From: Vibrio diazotrophicus
Lineage (GTDB): Bacteria; Pseudomonadota; Gammaproteobacteria; Enterobacterales; Vibrionaceae
Direction: 5' to 3'
Length of the DNA stretch: 64,000 nucleotides
NCBI RefSeq assembly: GCF_038452265.1
Contig: NZ_CP151842.1
Location: forward strand, 1,054,001-1,118,000
The notes under the pieces are model-generated. The model had not been told where the DNA came from and did not search any database. It worked only from the letters and a program-made list of their open reading frames with translations. Of this stretch, positions 7,886 to 16,901 are shown in pieces. The translations under genes were made by a program, and so were the position numbers. How positions within the stretch are numbered: the stretch's first letter is position 1; every line of letters begins with the position of its first letter.

Positions 7886-8501
7886 ACTTTTTCTTTAACG
7901 ATTCCAACCAGTTAACAACTCCAGCATCAACTTCTTTAGCTCTGTCATTTTTTATTTCTAGAAATCTACCGTCTCTCTCCGAGCCTCCAACAAAAGAGAT
8001 ACCCTGTTTAACTTTGCAACCGATACATAATTGCGTGATTTGTTCAAAGCTACTGCCAATGCCATTGCCACCATTCGTATTGAAGGGGATGACGACTTTT
8101 CCACTCAAATTATTGTTAGACAGAAATGATTTCGTCGGCGGCGGTAAGCGCATCCCCCAAGTAGGAAAACCAATAAATATTGAATCGTAGTCTTTTAAAT
8201 CTGAAATTGAAGTTTTTAACTCAGGGAGAAAACCAGTTTCATTTTCTCTTCTGACTTGCTCAACGATTGCTTTGTAGTCTGTCGGATAAGGTTGCTTTAG
8301 CTCTAATGCGATCAATCTGCCGCCAGTGTGTCGTTGGATTATTTCAGCAACCGCTTTAGTGTTCTCCGTGCGGCTCAAATAAACGATAAGAACATTTCCC
8401 ATGCTCACATCATTGTACAGTGCTTTTGAATCAGCCTGAACGGCTAATGGAAACAACATAGCATTAGCTGATAAAAACAGTACTAATATTGCTCTTAACA
8501 T
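7884..8501 (-). CDS. Exported flavodoxin-like protein, second copy
   Basis: A flavodoxin of 205 aa with the phosphate-binding loop YLSRTENTKAVAEI and FMN-binding segments FIGFPTWGMRLPPP and IPFNTNGGNG. The start is set at 8501, where GGTGAG precedes the ATG; a longer reading frame to 8588 overlaps the neighbouring reductase and lacks a ribosome site. From 8501 the protein begins with a clean Sec signal peptide ending VQA. Two cysteines in LCIGCK may form a disulfide. It is a distant paralogue of the protein at 747-1409. Confidence 0.85.
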   Translation of the reverse strand: MLRAILVLFLSANAMLFPLAVQADSKALYNDVSMGNVLIVYLSRTENTKAVAEIIQRHTGGRLIALELKQPYPTDYKAIVEQVRRENETGFLPELKTSISDLKDYDSIFIGFPTWGMRLPPPTKSFLSNNNLSGKVVIPFNTNGGNGIGSSFEQITQLCIGCKVKQGISFVGGSERDGRFLEIKNDRAKEVDAGVVNWLESLKKK

Positions 8502-8511
8502 CTTCTCACCA

Positions 8512-8540
8512 ATAAAAAGAGAGGCTGTAAACAGCCTCTC
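8512..8540 (-). terminator. Terminator after DkgA-like reductase
   Basis: GAGAGGCTG / CAGCCTCTC stem with a 4-nt loop; on the minus strand it is followed by TTTTTATT. It separates the reductase at 8558-9409 from the flavodoxin. Confidence 0.85.
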
Positions 8541-8557
8541 AAAGTCTAAATTATCGA

Positions 8558-9409
8558 TTAAACATTGAGTTTTCGGTCTGATAACCACTTAACCATTGCA
8601 GGATCGCGATGAGAGAAGAATGCGCTAGTCGCAGTATCAAGAGAAGCAATAAGAGCCATGTCTTGAGCATCGAGTTCGAAATCAAAGATGTTTAAGTTTT
8701 CAGCCATACGTTCTTTACGTACGGTTTTAGCTAAAGCCACAATATTGCGCTGAACAACCCATCTCAACACCACCTGACCAATAGATTTGCCATATTTCTC
8801 TGCAATTTGTGTTAATACAGGATGAGAGAATAAATTCTGGCGACCTTCGGCAAAAGGTGCCCATGCTTCAGGTTGAATACCATTCGCCAGCATATAAGGT
8901 ACAGGATGTAGCTGTTGCTGAAACGGGTTGACCTCCACTTGGTTGACCGCTGGTACAATATTATTAAATGCAACCAAATCAGCTAATCTATCAGGCATAA
9001 AATTGCTAACACCAATCGCTTTAATTTTGCCTTCTTTATACAATTCTTCCAACGCTCTCCATGCACCATGAACATCACCAAACGGTTGGTGAATAAGGTA
9101 AAGGTCAACGTAGTCCATTTGTAAGCGATTTAGAGAACGCTCAAATTGTGCTTTAGCGCCTTCGTAGCTAGCCCCTTCAAGCCATAATTTTGTGGTAACG
9201 AACAGTTCATCACGTTCAATACCACTTGTTTTAATCGCATTACCGACTTCGACTTCATTCATATACGAGGCTGCGGTATCAATTAGGCGATAGCCGACGT
9301 CAATCGCATCAATGACAGCTTGCTCACACTCTTTTGGATCATTCATTTGAAAAACGCCAAAACCAGCAATTGGCATTTCAATGCCATTATTTAAAGTTAC
9401 AGTTTGCAT
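8558..9409 (-). CDS. Aldo/keto reductase, DkgA-like
   Basis: A 283-aa cytoplasmic aldo/keto reductase of the 2,5-diketo-D-gluconate reductase type. The catalytic residues are seen as Asp and Tyr in LIDTAASYMNE, Lys in TTKLWLEG and His in YLIHQPFGD. GVSNFMPDRL and the FxQxLHP-like region are typical of the DkgA/YvgN group. No signal peptide is present, in contrast to the Tat reductase nearby. It ends in its own terminator and is separated by 36 nt from the next reductase upstream on the same strand. A role in reducing reactive aldehydes or keto compounds is the usual one for the family; the substrate here is unknown. Confidence 0.88.
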   Translation of the reverse strand: MQTVTLNNGIEMPIAGFGVFQMNDPKECEQAVIDAIDVGYRLIDTAASYMNEVEVGNAIKTSGIERDELFVTTKLWLEGASYEGAKAQFERSLNRLQMDYVDLYLIHQPFGDVHGAWRALEELYKEGKIKAIGVSNFMPDRLADLVAFNNIVPAVNQVEVNPFQQQLHPVPYMLANGIQPEAWAPFAEGRQNLFSHPVLTQIAEKYGKSIGQVVLRWVVQRNIVALAKTVRKERMAENLNIFDFELDAQDMALIASLDTATSAFFSHRDPAMVKWLSDRKLNV

Positions 9410-9445
9410 TTGTTAGTATTCCTAGAGTTGTCATCAAGTGACTAA

Positions 9446-10417
9446 TTAATAACGATTTCCAACCACATTTATGTTAGCCATTGCACTGGCAATATCTGAT
9501 AAATCGTTAAGAGTTAAATTGAGATCTGTCGAAGCATTGTTTTCACGTAAACGTGCTAAGTTTCGAGAACCAGGTATAGGCACAATCCAAGGCTTTTGAG
9601 CAAGTAACCAAGCAAGAGCTACTTGAGCAGGTGTCGCTTGATATTGCTGCCCAATACGAATAAGAAGATCAACGACGGCTTGATTGGCATCTATTGCTTC
9701 AGCCGTAAATCTAGGGTTGTGACTACGTATGTCGCCTTTGTCATAGGTAGTTGATTTGGTAATTGCACCAGTCAAGAAGCCACGACCTAAAGGGCTATAA
9801 GGCACGAGACCTATGCCAAGTTCTTCACAGGTTGGCAGGATTTCAGCTTCAATGTCACGCCACCATATAGAGTACTCACTTTGCAATGCAGTAACGGGCT
9901 GAACCGCATGCGCTCTACGAATAATATCCGCGCTCGCTTCTGACAAACCAAAGTGCTTAACTTTGCCTTCTTTAATTAAATCTTGAACAGCGCCTGCTAC
10001 ATCTTCGATAGGAACATTTGGATCAACACGGTGTTGATAGAATAAATCTAAACAATCGACTTTTAGGCGTTTTAGTGATTCTTCAGCCACTCGTTTAATT
10101 TGTGCAGGGCGGCTATCAAAGCCTTCATTCGGAGTAGGTCCAGTGCCTTGTGCACTGTGTTTAAACCCAAACTTTGTAGCAATGATAAGTTTATCTTTAT
10201 TAACTGAACTCAGGGCTTCGCCAAGCAACGATTCATTCGTGAAAGGTCCATAAACTTCTGCGGTATCAAAAAATGTCACGCCTTCATCCACAGACTGACG
10301 TAGAAAGTTAATCATTTCTTTCTTGTCAGTAGGTTTGTCTCCAAAGCTCATGCGCATACAGCCCAGACCTAACGCAGACACTTCTAAATCACTGGCTCCC
10401 AGAACTCTCGTTTTCAT
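9446..10417 (-). CDS. Aldo/keto reductase, YhdN/AKR11-13-like
   Basis: A 323-aa aldo/keto reductase close in sequence to the Tat-exported one at 6660-7823 (shared FFDTAEVYGP / FFDAAEAYGP, YQHRVDPNVPIEDVAGAV and AWLLAQKPWIVPIPG) but without a signal peptide. The start is at 10417, where GGAGAT stands before the ATG; the longer frame to 10429 would use TTG and loses the ribosome site. The pair looks like a duplication in which one copy acquired or lost a Tat signal. It is encoded with the DkgA-like gene downstream and a LysR regulator upstream, all on the minus strand. Confidence 0.88.
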   Translation of the reverse strand: MKTRVLGASDLEVSALGLGCMRMSFGDKPTDKKEMINFLRQSVDEGVTFFDTAEVYGPFTNESLLGEALSSVNKDKLIIATKFGFKHSAQGTGPTPNEGFDSRPAQIKRVAEESLKRLKVDCLDLFYQHRVDPNVPIEDVAGAVQDLIKEGKVKHFGLSEASADIIRRAHAVQPVTALQSEYSIWWRDIEAEILPTCEELGIGLVPYSPLGRGFLTGAITKSTTYDKGDIRSHNPRFTAEAIDANQAVVDLLIRIGQQYQATPAQVALAWLLAQKPWIVPIPGSRNLARLRENNASTDLNLTLNDLSDIASAMANINVVGNRY

Positions 10418-10511
10418 GGTTATCTCCAATCCTCAGCAAATGAAATGTCATTATAGGAGTGGCAATAACCAATGATAATGGCGGAATAATTAATGGACTT
10501 ATCGATTTAAT

Positions 10512-11408
10512 TCATGAATACCGTTGATAACGAAGTGCATCAACGAGCAGTTTGAATGCGGGGGAGCTTAATTGACGGTTTGCATAGTAAAGGTAATAGC
10601 CATCAAAGGGAGGGCACCAGTCTTCAAGGACTCGTTCTAGATGACCATTTTTTAAATGATCTTGTACTATATCCTCTGGTACATAGGTGATCCCAAGGCC
10701 ATCTAATGACGCATTAAGACGGCTTTGTGTACTGGTCATGACCACTTGCCCTTTAACGTTGACGTTAATGACTTTGTCGTCTTTTTCAAACTCCCACGCA
10801 TACACGCCGCCGTAGGTGGGAAATCGAATGTTAATACAGTTGTGTTCAACTAATTCGTGAGGCGTTGAAGGCTTACCTTTCTTTCTCCAATATTCAGGGG
10901 TTGCCACAACAGCCATTCGCATTGGAGGGGAAATAGGTACAGCGATCATATTTTGATCTAGGCTTTCACCTAGACGAATCCCTGCATCAAATCGTTCAGA
11001 TACGATATCGACAAAACCATAATTGACGCTGATTTCAACGTTAATATCTGGATATTCCAATAGGAGATCTCGAACTTTCGGCCAAAGTATTGTATTCACA
11101 GCATGCTCTGCGGCTGTGATCCGGATTGTTCCTGCGGGTCTTAATTTGAACTCATTGATCAGCTCAAGTTCATGGTCAATTTCGGTTAACTTGGGAGCGA
11201 TAGAATTCATTAATCTCTCACCAGCTTCTGTTGGCGAGACACTACGAGTCGTCCGGTTAAGCAAACGAACATCCAAACGTTTTTCTAAACCGCCAACGGC
11301 ATGGCTCAACGCTGATTGAGAAACACCAAGCAAACCAGCAGCTTTAGTAAAACTGCCTTCTCTTGCCACTGTGACAAATGCCAGTAAATCGTTGTAATTT
11401 TTGTTCAT
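10512..11408 (-). CDS. LysR-family transcriptional regulator
   Basis: A 298-aa LysR regulator. The N-terminal winged helix reads NDLLAFVTVAREGSFTKAA followed by GVSQSALSHAVGGLEKRL, a typical helix-turn-helix; the rest is the periplasmic-binding-like effector domain (IRITAAEHAVNTILWP onward). It belongs to the CrgA/YafC-like group common next to oxidoreductases. It lies directly upstream of two aldo/keto reductase genes and downstream of an MFS exporter on the same strand, which are its most likely targets. The effector is unknown. Confidence 0.88.
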   Translation of the reverse strand: MNKNYNDLLAFVTVAREGSFTKAAGLLGVSQSALSHAVGGLEKRLDVRLLNRTTRSVSPTEAGERLMNSIAPKLTEIDHELELINEFKLRPAGTIRITAAEHAVNTILWPKVRDLLLEYPDINVEISVNYGFVDIVSERFDAGIRLGESLDQNMIAVPISPPMRMAVVATPEYWRKKGKPSTPHELVEHNCINIRFPTYGGVYAWEFEKDDKVINVNVKGQVVMTSTQSRLNASLDGLGITYVPEDIVQDHLKNGHLERVLEDWCPPFDGYYLYYANRQLSSPAFKLLVDALRYQRYS

Positions 11409-11565
11409 GTCTGTCGTCTATTATTTACTTAGTGGAAAATCATGCGTCATATGTATGAGGTTATTTTTACATAACGGATGACTTACCATTACTATAGTTA
11501 ATCAATAGCTGACATGAAATAAATTCATTAATTAAAAACTATTATTATGAAACCATGATTATTTT

Positions 11566-13008
11566 TTAAGACTGTTGAACTGACTTCACCAACATTCGAT
11601 ATTTACGCCACCAAGCGGGAATAAAGTTCAATACCAAAATGAAGGCTATTGCACCAACAATCATCCATACACTTCCCTTATATGCCGCAGAGATTTGATG
11701 CGCAAGTAGCAGATTACCTGATAATTCTGGTGTCATAGCTGATGAAAATACGACGACGAGGATACTAAGACCTAGACTACCGCCTAATTGATGCGCCACA
11801 TTGACAAGTCCTGATGCCGCGCCTGTATCTTCTCTCGCGACACCAGCGACTCCCGCAATAGTAAGTGGTCCTAATGCAGCACCGTTACCAAAGCCAATGA
11901 TGAACATTGGAATGGCGACACCAACAATATAATTACTTTCTACCGTCACAAGGCTCAGACGCCAAAGTCCTGCGAATAAGAATACGAAAGCAATCAACAT
12001 AACAGCTTGGTTGCCTAACCGTTTTGTCATGGCTGGAACCATGCGAGAAGCGAAAAACGTAGGAATAGTGAAAGGCAAAAAGCCAATACCAGCTTGCACA
12101 GGTGTAAACTGCAATACTCCTTGCATAAACTGAGTTGAGAAAAAGAAAAAACTCACCATAGCCCCAAGAAACAGCATACGAGCTAAATATGCTCCAACGC
12201 GCTCTCTACTGTTAAAGAGTCGTAATGGTAAAATTGGCTGTGCCGCTTTTGACTCATGGAAGAAAAATACAGCTAATAAGACAATGGAAGCAATCAAAGA
12301 TGATTGAGTAACCATGCTGCCCCAGCCTAATGAAGCAGATTCAACAATACTAAACACTAATAAAGTCATGCCAATCGTTGACGTAAGTGCACCAAGAATA
12401 TCGAAGTTACCCTTCTGAGTTTCGGATTCCTCTAATACTTTCCGTCCAGCGTACAAAAGTACAATCCCTACAGGAACATTGACTAAAAATCCAATTCGCC
12501 ATGTTAACCAACCAGCAAACACACCGCCAGCAACGAGTCCCAAGCTTGCCCCTATGCCTGCTGTAGCAGCGTAATAAGAAAGTGCTTTAGTCCGTTCTTC
12601 ACCTTCAGAAAAGTAAATAGAAAGTAGAGATAGAGTAGAAGGCGCAAGGATCGCTGCACCGAGTCCTTGTACAGCCCTGGCGACAAACATTGTTGATGCG
12701 TTCGGTGCTAGACCGATAACTAAAGATGTAACGGTGAATAACGTTAAGCCAATCATAAACATTCGCTTACGACCAACGAGATCTCCTGCACGAGCACCGA
12801 GCATCATGAATCCACCAAAGCTTAGTGTGTATGCATTTTGAACCCAAGAAAGCTCAGTCGTCGTTAAATCAAAAGCAAGGCGAATTTCTGGCAAGCCCGT
12901 AATGACAATAGAAGTATCAAGCAAAATAACAAAGTAGCTTGCTAATACGATGGCTAAGACGTGCATTTTATTCACATCGCGCTCTTCTTTTAAAATTTGA
13001 GGTTTCAT
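11566..13008 (-). CDS. MFS transporter, DHA2 (EmrB/QacA) type
   Basis: A 480-aa drug:proton antiporter-like protein with about 14 membrane segments. The family signature in the first loops is present: LDTSIVITGLPEI, GARAGDLVGRKRMF, and motif C-like region GIGASLGLVAGGVFAG. No membrane-fusion partner (EmrA) is adjacent, so it probably works alone in the inner membrane like QacA-type pumps. It is separated by 157 nt from the LysR gene downstream and is divergent from the exported hydrolase at 13312. The substrate cannot be told from sequence. Confidence 0.88.
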   Translation of the reverse strand: MKPQILKEERDVNKMHVLAIVLASYFVILLDTSIVITGLPEIRLAFDLTTTELSWVQNAYTLSFGGFMMLGARAGDLVGRKRMFMIGLTLFTVTSLVIGLAPNASTMFVARAVQGLGAAILAPSTLSLLSIYFSEGEERTKALSYYAATAGIGASLGLVAGGVFAGWLTWRIGFLVNVPVGIVLLYAGRKVLEESETQKGNFDILGALTSTIGMTLLVFSIVESASLGWGSMVTQSSLIASIVLLAVFFFHESKAAQPILPLRLFNSRERVGAYLARMLFLGAMVSFFFFSTQFMQGVLQFTPVQAGIGFLPFTIPTFFASRMVPAMTKRLGNQAVMLIAFVFLFAGLWRLSLVTVESNYIVGVAIPMFIIGFGNGAALGPLTIAGVAGVAREDTGAASGLVNVAHQLGGSLGLSILVVVFSSAMTPELSGNLLLAHQISAAYKGSVWMIVGAIAFILVLNFIPAWWRKYRMLVKSVQQS

Positions 13009-13311
13009 TATGCTTTTCCACCAATTGCAAAATCATTGATGCCGCGAATAGTAACAATCTGTTACTACGTGATAACCCCACTAAACATGAAAGCACTTAT
13101 GAATAAAACTTATTAATTATGAAATAATAAGTATTAATCAGTATGTTAGGTTTATTTTTTGTATAGCGTTAGAGGCGTTTTCAAATAAAGACAAATTAAT
13201 AATTATTCCTCATTAATGAAATTATCTAATGAGTGCTATCAGCAGGTGCGCATAATCAAAATCAATGCTTTCAGTATACTGCTGTAAAACCACTCAATCT
13301 GAGGAAACACG
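13009..13311. other. Divergent intergenic region
   Basis: About 300 nt, AT-rich, between the MFS and hydrolase genes. It holds short palindromes such as TCATTAATGA near 13210 that could be operators, and a CAATCTGAGGAAAC ribosome site for the gene at 13312. No gene seen. Confidence 0.5.
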
Positions 13312-14391
13312 ATGAATCTTCGCTTAAACAAACGAGTGTCAGTATTGTGCTTAGCAATGTTGCCACTTATTTCAAATAGTTATGCTGATGACGTTGTTCA
13401 ACCAATCACCATCGCTAAACAAGGTAGCTTTACTGTTGGCGGTACAGTGATCACCGCTCCAGGTGAATTTAACCCTAAAAAACCTTTTACACCTGAAGGG
13501 CAAACGTTACATGGTGATCATCTATATGCGTCTTACCAAATTCCACTAGAGCCGAAGAAATACCCGATTGTTATGTGGCATGGTTTCGGTCAGTTTTCTA
13601 AGACCTGGGGAGAGACTCCTGATGGTCGTGAAGGGTTTAAAACTCTTTTCCTAAGAGATAACTACTCTGTTTATTTGATTGACCAGCCTCGTCGCGGTGC
13701 TGCTGCGAAAGGTACTGAGGGTACAACCATTGCTCCAAAACCTGATGAACAATTCTGGTTCGGTCAATTCCGTGTCGGGATTTACCCAGATTACTTTGAT
13801 GGTGTTCAGTTCCCTAAAGACGAAGCTTCTCTTAATCAATACTTCCGCCAAATGGTGCCAGATACCGGTCCATTTAACGTAGAGCTGATGTCAGATTCTG
13901 TTTCGGAACTCTTCAATAAAATTGGCGACGGCATCTTGTTTACGCATTCCCATAGTGGTGGTTTAGGTTGGTCTGCTGTAATGAAAAACCCTCACATTAA
14001 GAGTGTCGTTTCATTTGAACCAGGCAGTAACTTTGTATTCCCAGAAGGAGAAGTGCCAGAGCCAATGCCTAGCTCTTTCGATACGTTGAAAGGTGTTCCA
14101 GTGCCTTTAGACGACTTTATGGCTCTAACTCGTATTCCTATTGTCATTTACTACGGTGATAACATTCCTGCACAGCCAACTGATGTTCCGACTCAAGACG
14201 CATGGCGTGTTAGATTAGCGATGGCAAAAGTTTGGCAGGAAACAGTGAATCGTCACGGTGGCGATGTGACTCTTGTTCACCTTCCTGAAATTGGTGTGAA
14301 AGGTAATACTCATTTCCCATTCTCCGATTTAAACAACAAAGAGATCCTAAAACTGGTTGAAGATTTCTTAACAAGTAAGAAGCTCAACTAA
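13312..14391 (+). CDS. Exported alpha/beta hydrolase
   Basis: A 359-aa hydrolase with a Sec signal peptide of about 25 residues ending SYA. The nucleophile elbow is THSHSGGLGW, giving Ser215; the oxyanion region is MWHGFGQFSKTW (about 88-99). The catalytic histidine is probably in VKGNTHFPFSDLNN near the C terminus and the acid in YYGDNIP or nearby. The long insert between strand and nucleophile (PRRGAAAKGTEG, FRVGIYPDYF) marks a subfamily of secreted esterases seen in gammaproteobacteria. A GAGGAAAC ribosome site precedes the ATG. It is unrelated in detail to the Cys-nucleophile hydrolase at 4472. The substrate is unknown. Confidence 0.8.
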   Translation: MNLRLNKRVSVLCLAMLPLISNSYADDVVQPITIAKQGSFTVGGTVITAPGEFNPKKPFTPEGQTLHGDHLYASYQIPLEPKKYPIVMWHGFGQFSKTWGETPDGREGFKTLFLRDNYSVYLIDQPRRGAAAKGTEGTTIAPKPDEQFWFGQFRVGIYPDYFDGVQFPKDEASLNQYFRQMVPDTGPFNVELMSDSVSELFNKIGDGILFTHSHSGGLGWSAVMKNPHIKSVVSFEPGSNFVFPEGEVPEPMPSSFDTLKGVPVPLDDFMALTRIPIVIYYGDNIPAQPTDVPTQDAWRVRLAMAKVWQETVNRHGGDVTLVHLPEIGVKGNTHFPFSDLNNKEILKLVEDFLTSKKLN

Positions 14392-14487
14392 TGTGACATC
14401 GGGGCATGCAACAACTCAAACAAAATGCTTGCCCCATCTTCCCTTCAAAAGATTGCTCACTTATTCGGAATATACACGGAGGCAATG

Positions 14488-14961
14488 ATGCCTATAAAAA
14501 CTATGCCTATAAACAAGCTATTGAAGCAAACTGTCGTCGTTGCTTTGACGCTGTTTCCTTTGGTCTCAACAGCAGAGGAAAATCGAGTAAAACTCCCCAA
14601 TATTGATGATTTGGTTCATTACACGACTGTGACGAGAGGAGAGGTCACAGAACACATTATGACGCAACAAACCACAATCGATGCACTACAACAAGGCGAA
14701 CCTGCGCCAAACGGTAGTCAGTTCGTATTAGTCGATTACAGAGACAGTCGAATATATCGATATTTTGTGATGGAAAAAGGCGAAAACTGGGGAGCAGATT
14801 ATCCAGCCTATCGTCGCACGGATGACTGGCAATTTCAGTGGTTTTGGGGAGATGGCAGTATCAATATGGATGAGAATACTGAACGATGTCAGTCTTGTCA
14901 CCGCTCACAAGAATCAAGCGAATACACATATACATACTACGACTTAATGAACTTCAAATGA
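14488..14961 (+). CDS. Exported cytochrome P460-like protein
   Basis: A protein of 157 aa with a Sec signal peptide (to about residue 29, STA) and a C-terminal CQSCH motif, the CxxCH signature for covalent c-type haem attachment. QFVLVDYRDSRIYRYFVMEKG and the conserved WxxQFQWFWGD stretch resemble cytochrome P460-family proteins. The start is set at 14488, 5 nt after GGAGG; a frame opening at 14425 has no ribosome site. Family members known in nitrifiers oxidise hydroxylamine, but many small relatives are of unknown role. The DUF4405 membrane protein begins 10 nt downstream, which suggests an electron-transfer pair. Confidence 0.72.
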   Translation: MPIKTMPINKLLKQTVVVALTLFPLVSTAEENRVKLPNIDDLVHYTTVTRGEVTEHIMTQQTTIDALQQGEPAPNGSQFVLVDYRDSRIYRYFVMEKGENWGADYPAYRRTDDWQFQWFWGDGSINMDENTERCQSCHRSQESSEYTYTYYDLMNFK

Positions 14962-14971
14962 GGCTAGTATT

Positions 14972-15658
14972 ATGTCTATTTTTCGTTTTACTCCCAAGAT
15001 ACCGACACGTCTGCTGTTAGACTGCGTCTCTCTTCTGATGTTGATTATTTGCCTTGCTTATTATTGGCTTGGAAACCTCACACACGAATGGCTAGGCTTG
15101 GCATTAATTGCATTCATGATAATACATAACTTTTTCAATCGGTTATGGTACAGGCATATCAACAAACATGTAAAAAAAACCAGACCGCGATTTATATTGA
15201 TGCTGAATATTTTACTACTAGCGGTAGTTTTGACTCTTGTCACCACAAGTTTGTTTGTATCAAGAGAGTTGTTGCCTAATATTTCTGAACGACCAAGTAA
15301 TATCATTCGCCGATTACATTTCGCTTCAGGTTATTGGATGTTTATCATCGTCGCGATCCACGTAGGGTTCAATAGTATTAAAGTTCTGAATTGGTTACAC
15401 AATTACTCTTGGTCACGAAACGCAACCTTCCAGACATTTCTACGATTGAGTCTCTACTCAATCGGCATCATCGGATTATTTAGCATTGACGAGATGGTTT
15501 TCATCGATAAGCTGTTAATGAATCCCGTTCTATTTATGTGGGACTTTTCAAACCCTTACGGTTTTATTTTTCACCACTTTGCCATTTTCGTTGCTGTGTC
15601 TCTCATCAGCTACTTGGTTTTACATCGAATTCGTTGGTTCAAGCATACTCCCCGATAA
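14972..15658 (+). CDS. DUF4405-type membrane protein, second copy
   Basis: A 228-aa membrane protein paralogous to 39-734: THEWLGLALIAFMIIHNFFNRLWY, IRRLHFASGYWM and VAIHVGFNS align with the corresponding His-containing segments of the first copy. About six hydrophobic helices are present. The preserved histidines suggest a b-type haem site. The gene is 10 nt downstream of the P460-like cytochrome and 39 nt upstream of the MBL-fold hydrolase, so these three probably form one operon. Confidence 0.75.
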   Translation: MSIFRFTPKIPTRLLLDCVSLLMLIICLAYYWLGNLTHEWLGLALIAFMIIHNFFNRLWYRHINKHVKKTRPRFILMLNILLLAVVLTLVTTSLFVSRELLPNISERPSNIIRRLHFASGYWMFIIVAIHVGFNSIKVLNWLHNYSWSRNATFQTFLRLSLYSIGIIGLFSIDEMVFIDKLLMNPVLFMWDFSNPYGFIFHHFAIFVAVSLISYLVLHRIRWFKHTPR

Positions 15659-15697
15659 AAAATCTCTTATTAATATTAAGGTAACTAAGGTTTATAC

Positions 15698-16789
15698 GTG
15701 AAAACACTGTTTATTATTCTGGCAATTTTACTTGTCGGTGGCTTTGCTTACATGAAGCAACCCGCACTTGTTGACCCTATTGTCGATCAGCAAAACGAAA
15801 GCGATCATTATGCAGATGGTTACTTTAAAAACACCATTGATAGACCATTGATCACTAGCACAGAAAGTCGAGTATCTCGCCTATACAGATTTGTGTTTGA
15901 TAAGAATGTGGATGCAATACCTTCTCAGCCTATACCATCTAATAAAACTAACCTGAAACAACTTAATCCTTCAACGAATATCATAGTATGGATGGGGCAC
16001 TCCTCTTATTTCATGCAATTAGATGGTAAAACCTTCCTTGTCGATCCTGTATTCAGTGAAAATGCGTCCCCTGTACCGATGACGAACGTCGCCTTCAAAG
16101 GTTCAAATGTATATACCGCAGATGATATTCCTGCTATCGACTACTTATTGATTACTCACGATCATTGGGATCACTTAGATTACCCAACGCTAAACGCATT
16201 AAGAGAAAAAATTGACAACGTTATCACACCGTTAGGCGTAGGTTCTTACATTGAACAATGGGGCTTTGATGCTAACAAAATAAGCCAAGGAGATTGGTTC
16301 AGCAGTATTGAACAACCGGATGATTTAGTCATCCATATTTTGCCAGCTCAACACTTTTCAGGACGATTGCTTGAACGTAATCGAACGCTTTGGGGATCAT
16401 TTGCTATCGTTACGCCAAAGCACAAAATCTATTTTGGTGGCGACAGTGGTTATGGTCCTCATTTCAAACAGATTGCTGACAAATTAGGTAATTTTGATAT
16501 CGCAGTATTGGAAGATGGGCAATATAACGAAGCGTGGTCGTATATTCACATGACGCCTGAAGAGGTAGTTCAAGCTGCTAAAGACTTGGGAACAAAAGCG
16601 ATGCTGCCTTCACACAACAGTAAGTTTAAGCTCTCGAAACACACCTGGTACGATCCACTTGAGCGTACATACCAAGCAAGTCTAAAACAGCCATTCCGGT
16701 TAATGACACCAATGATTGGAGAGACGATAGAAATAGATAATGAACAGCAGTCGTTCAAGTTATGGTGGAAAGACCTGTTGAACCACTGA
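15698..16789 (+). CDS. Metallo-beta-lactamase-fold hydrolase, NAPE-PLD-like
   Basis: A 363-aa MBL-fold enzyme. The metal motif HxHxDH is seen in THDHWDHLDYP, and later ligands in PAQHFSGR, FGGDSGYGPHF and PSHNSKF. MGHSSYFMQLDGKTFLVDPVF is the typical entry of the UlaG/NAPE-PLD branch. The N terminus has one hydrophobic segment (about 4-18) without a clear cleavage site, so the enzyme is probably anchored to the inner membrane or exported. The start is GTG with AAGG 7 nt upstream. Members hydrolyse phosphodiester or lactone bonds; the substrate is unknown here. Confidence 0.85.
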   Translation: MKTLFIILAILLVGGFAYMKQPALVDPIVDQQNESDHYADGYFKNTIDRPLITSTESRVSRLYRFVFDKNVDAIPSQPIPSNKTNLKQLNPSTNIIVWMGHSSYFMQLDGKTFLVDPVFSENASPVPMTNVAFKGSNVYTADDIPAIDYLLITHDHWDHLDYPTLNALREKIDNVITPLGVGSYIEQWGFDANKISQGDWFSSIEQPDDLVIHILPAQHFSGRLLERNRTLWGSFAIVTPKHKIYFGGDSGYGPHFKQIADKLGNFDIAVLEDGQYNEAWSYIHMTPEEVVQAAKDLGTKAMLPSHNSKFKLSKHTWYDPLERTYQASLKQPFRLMTPMIGETIEIDNEQQSFKLWWKDLLNH

Positions 16790-16836
16790 CACCTTAGCTT
16801 TCTAAGGGCGTTTTACGCAGACGTTATTGATAATAA

Positions 16837-16868
16837 AAAAGCCTATATCTTAAAAAGTATAGGCTTTT
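16837..16868. terminator. Bidirectional terminator
   Basis: AAAAGCCTATA / TATAGGCTTTT stem with a 10-nt loop lies between the converging MBL-fold and carboxylesterase genes, with A and T runs suited to both strands. Confidence 0.85.
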
Positions 16869-16901
16869 AGCTATCTGAAAGATCGAGTTAACTCGGCGTG
16901 A

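Noticed and set aside
8502..8588. N-terminal extension of the second flavodoxin
   Set aside because: It would overlap the neighbouring reductase and its terminator; the ATG at 8501 has a GGTGAG site and a clean signal peptide.
14406..14606. Plus-strand frame overlapping the cytochrome P460 start
   Set aside because: It overlaps the P460-like gene in another frame; the GGAGG at 14478 and the signal peptide belong to the P460 frame.
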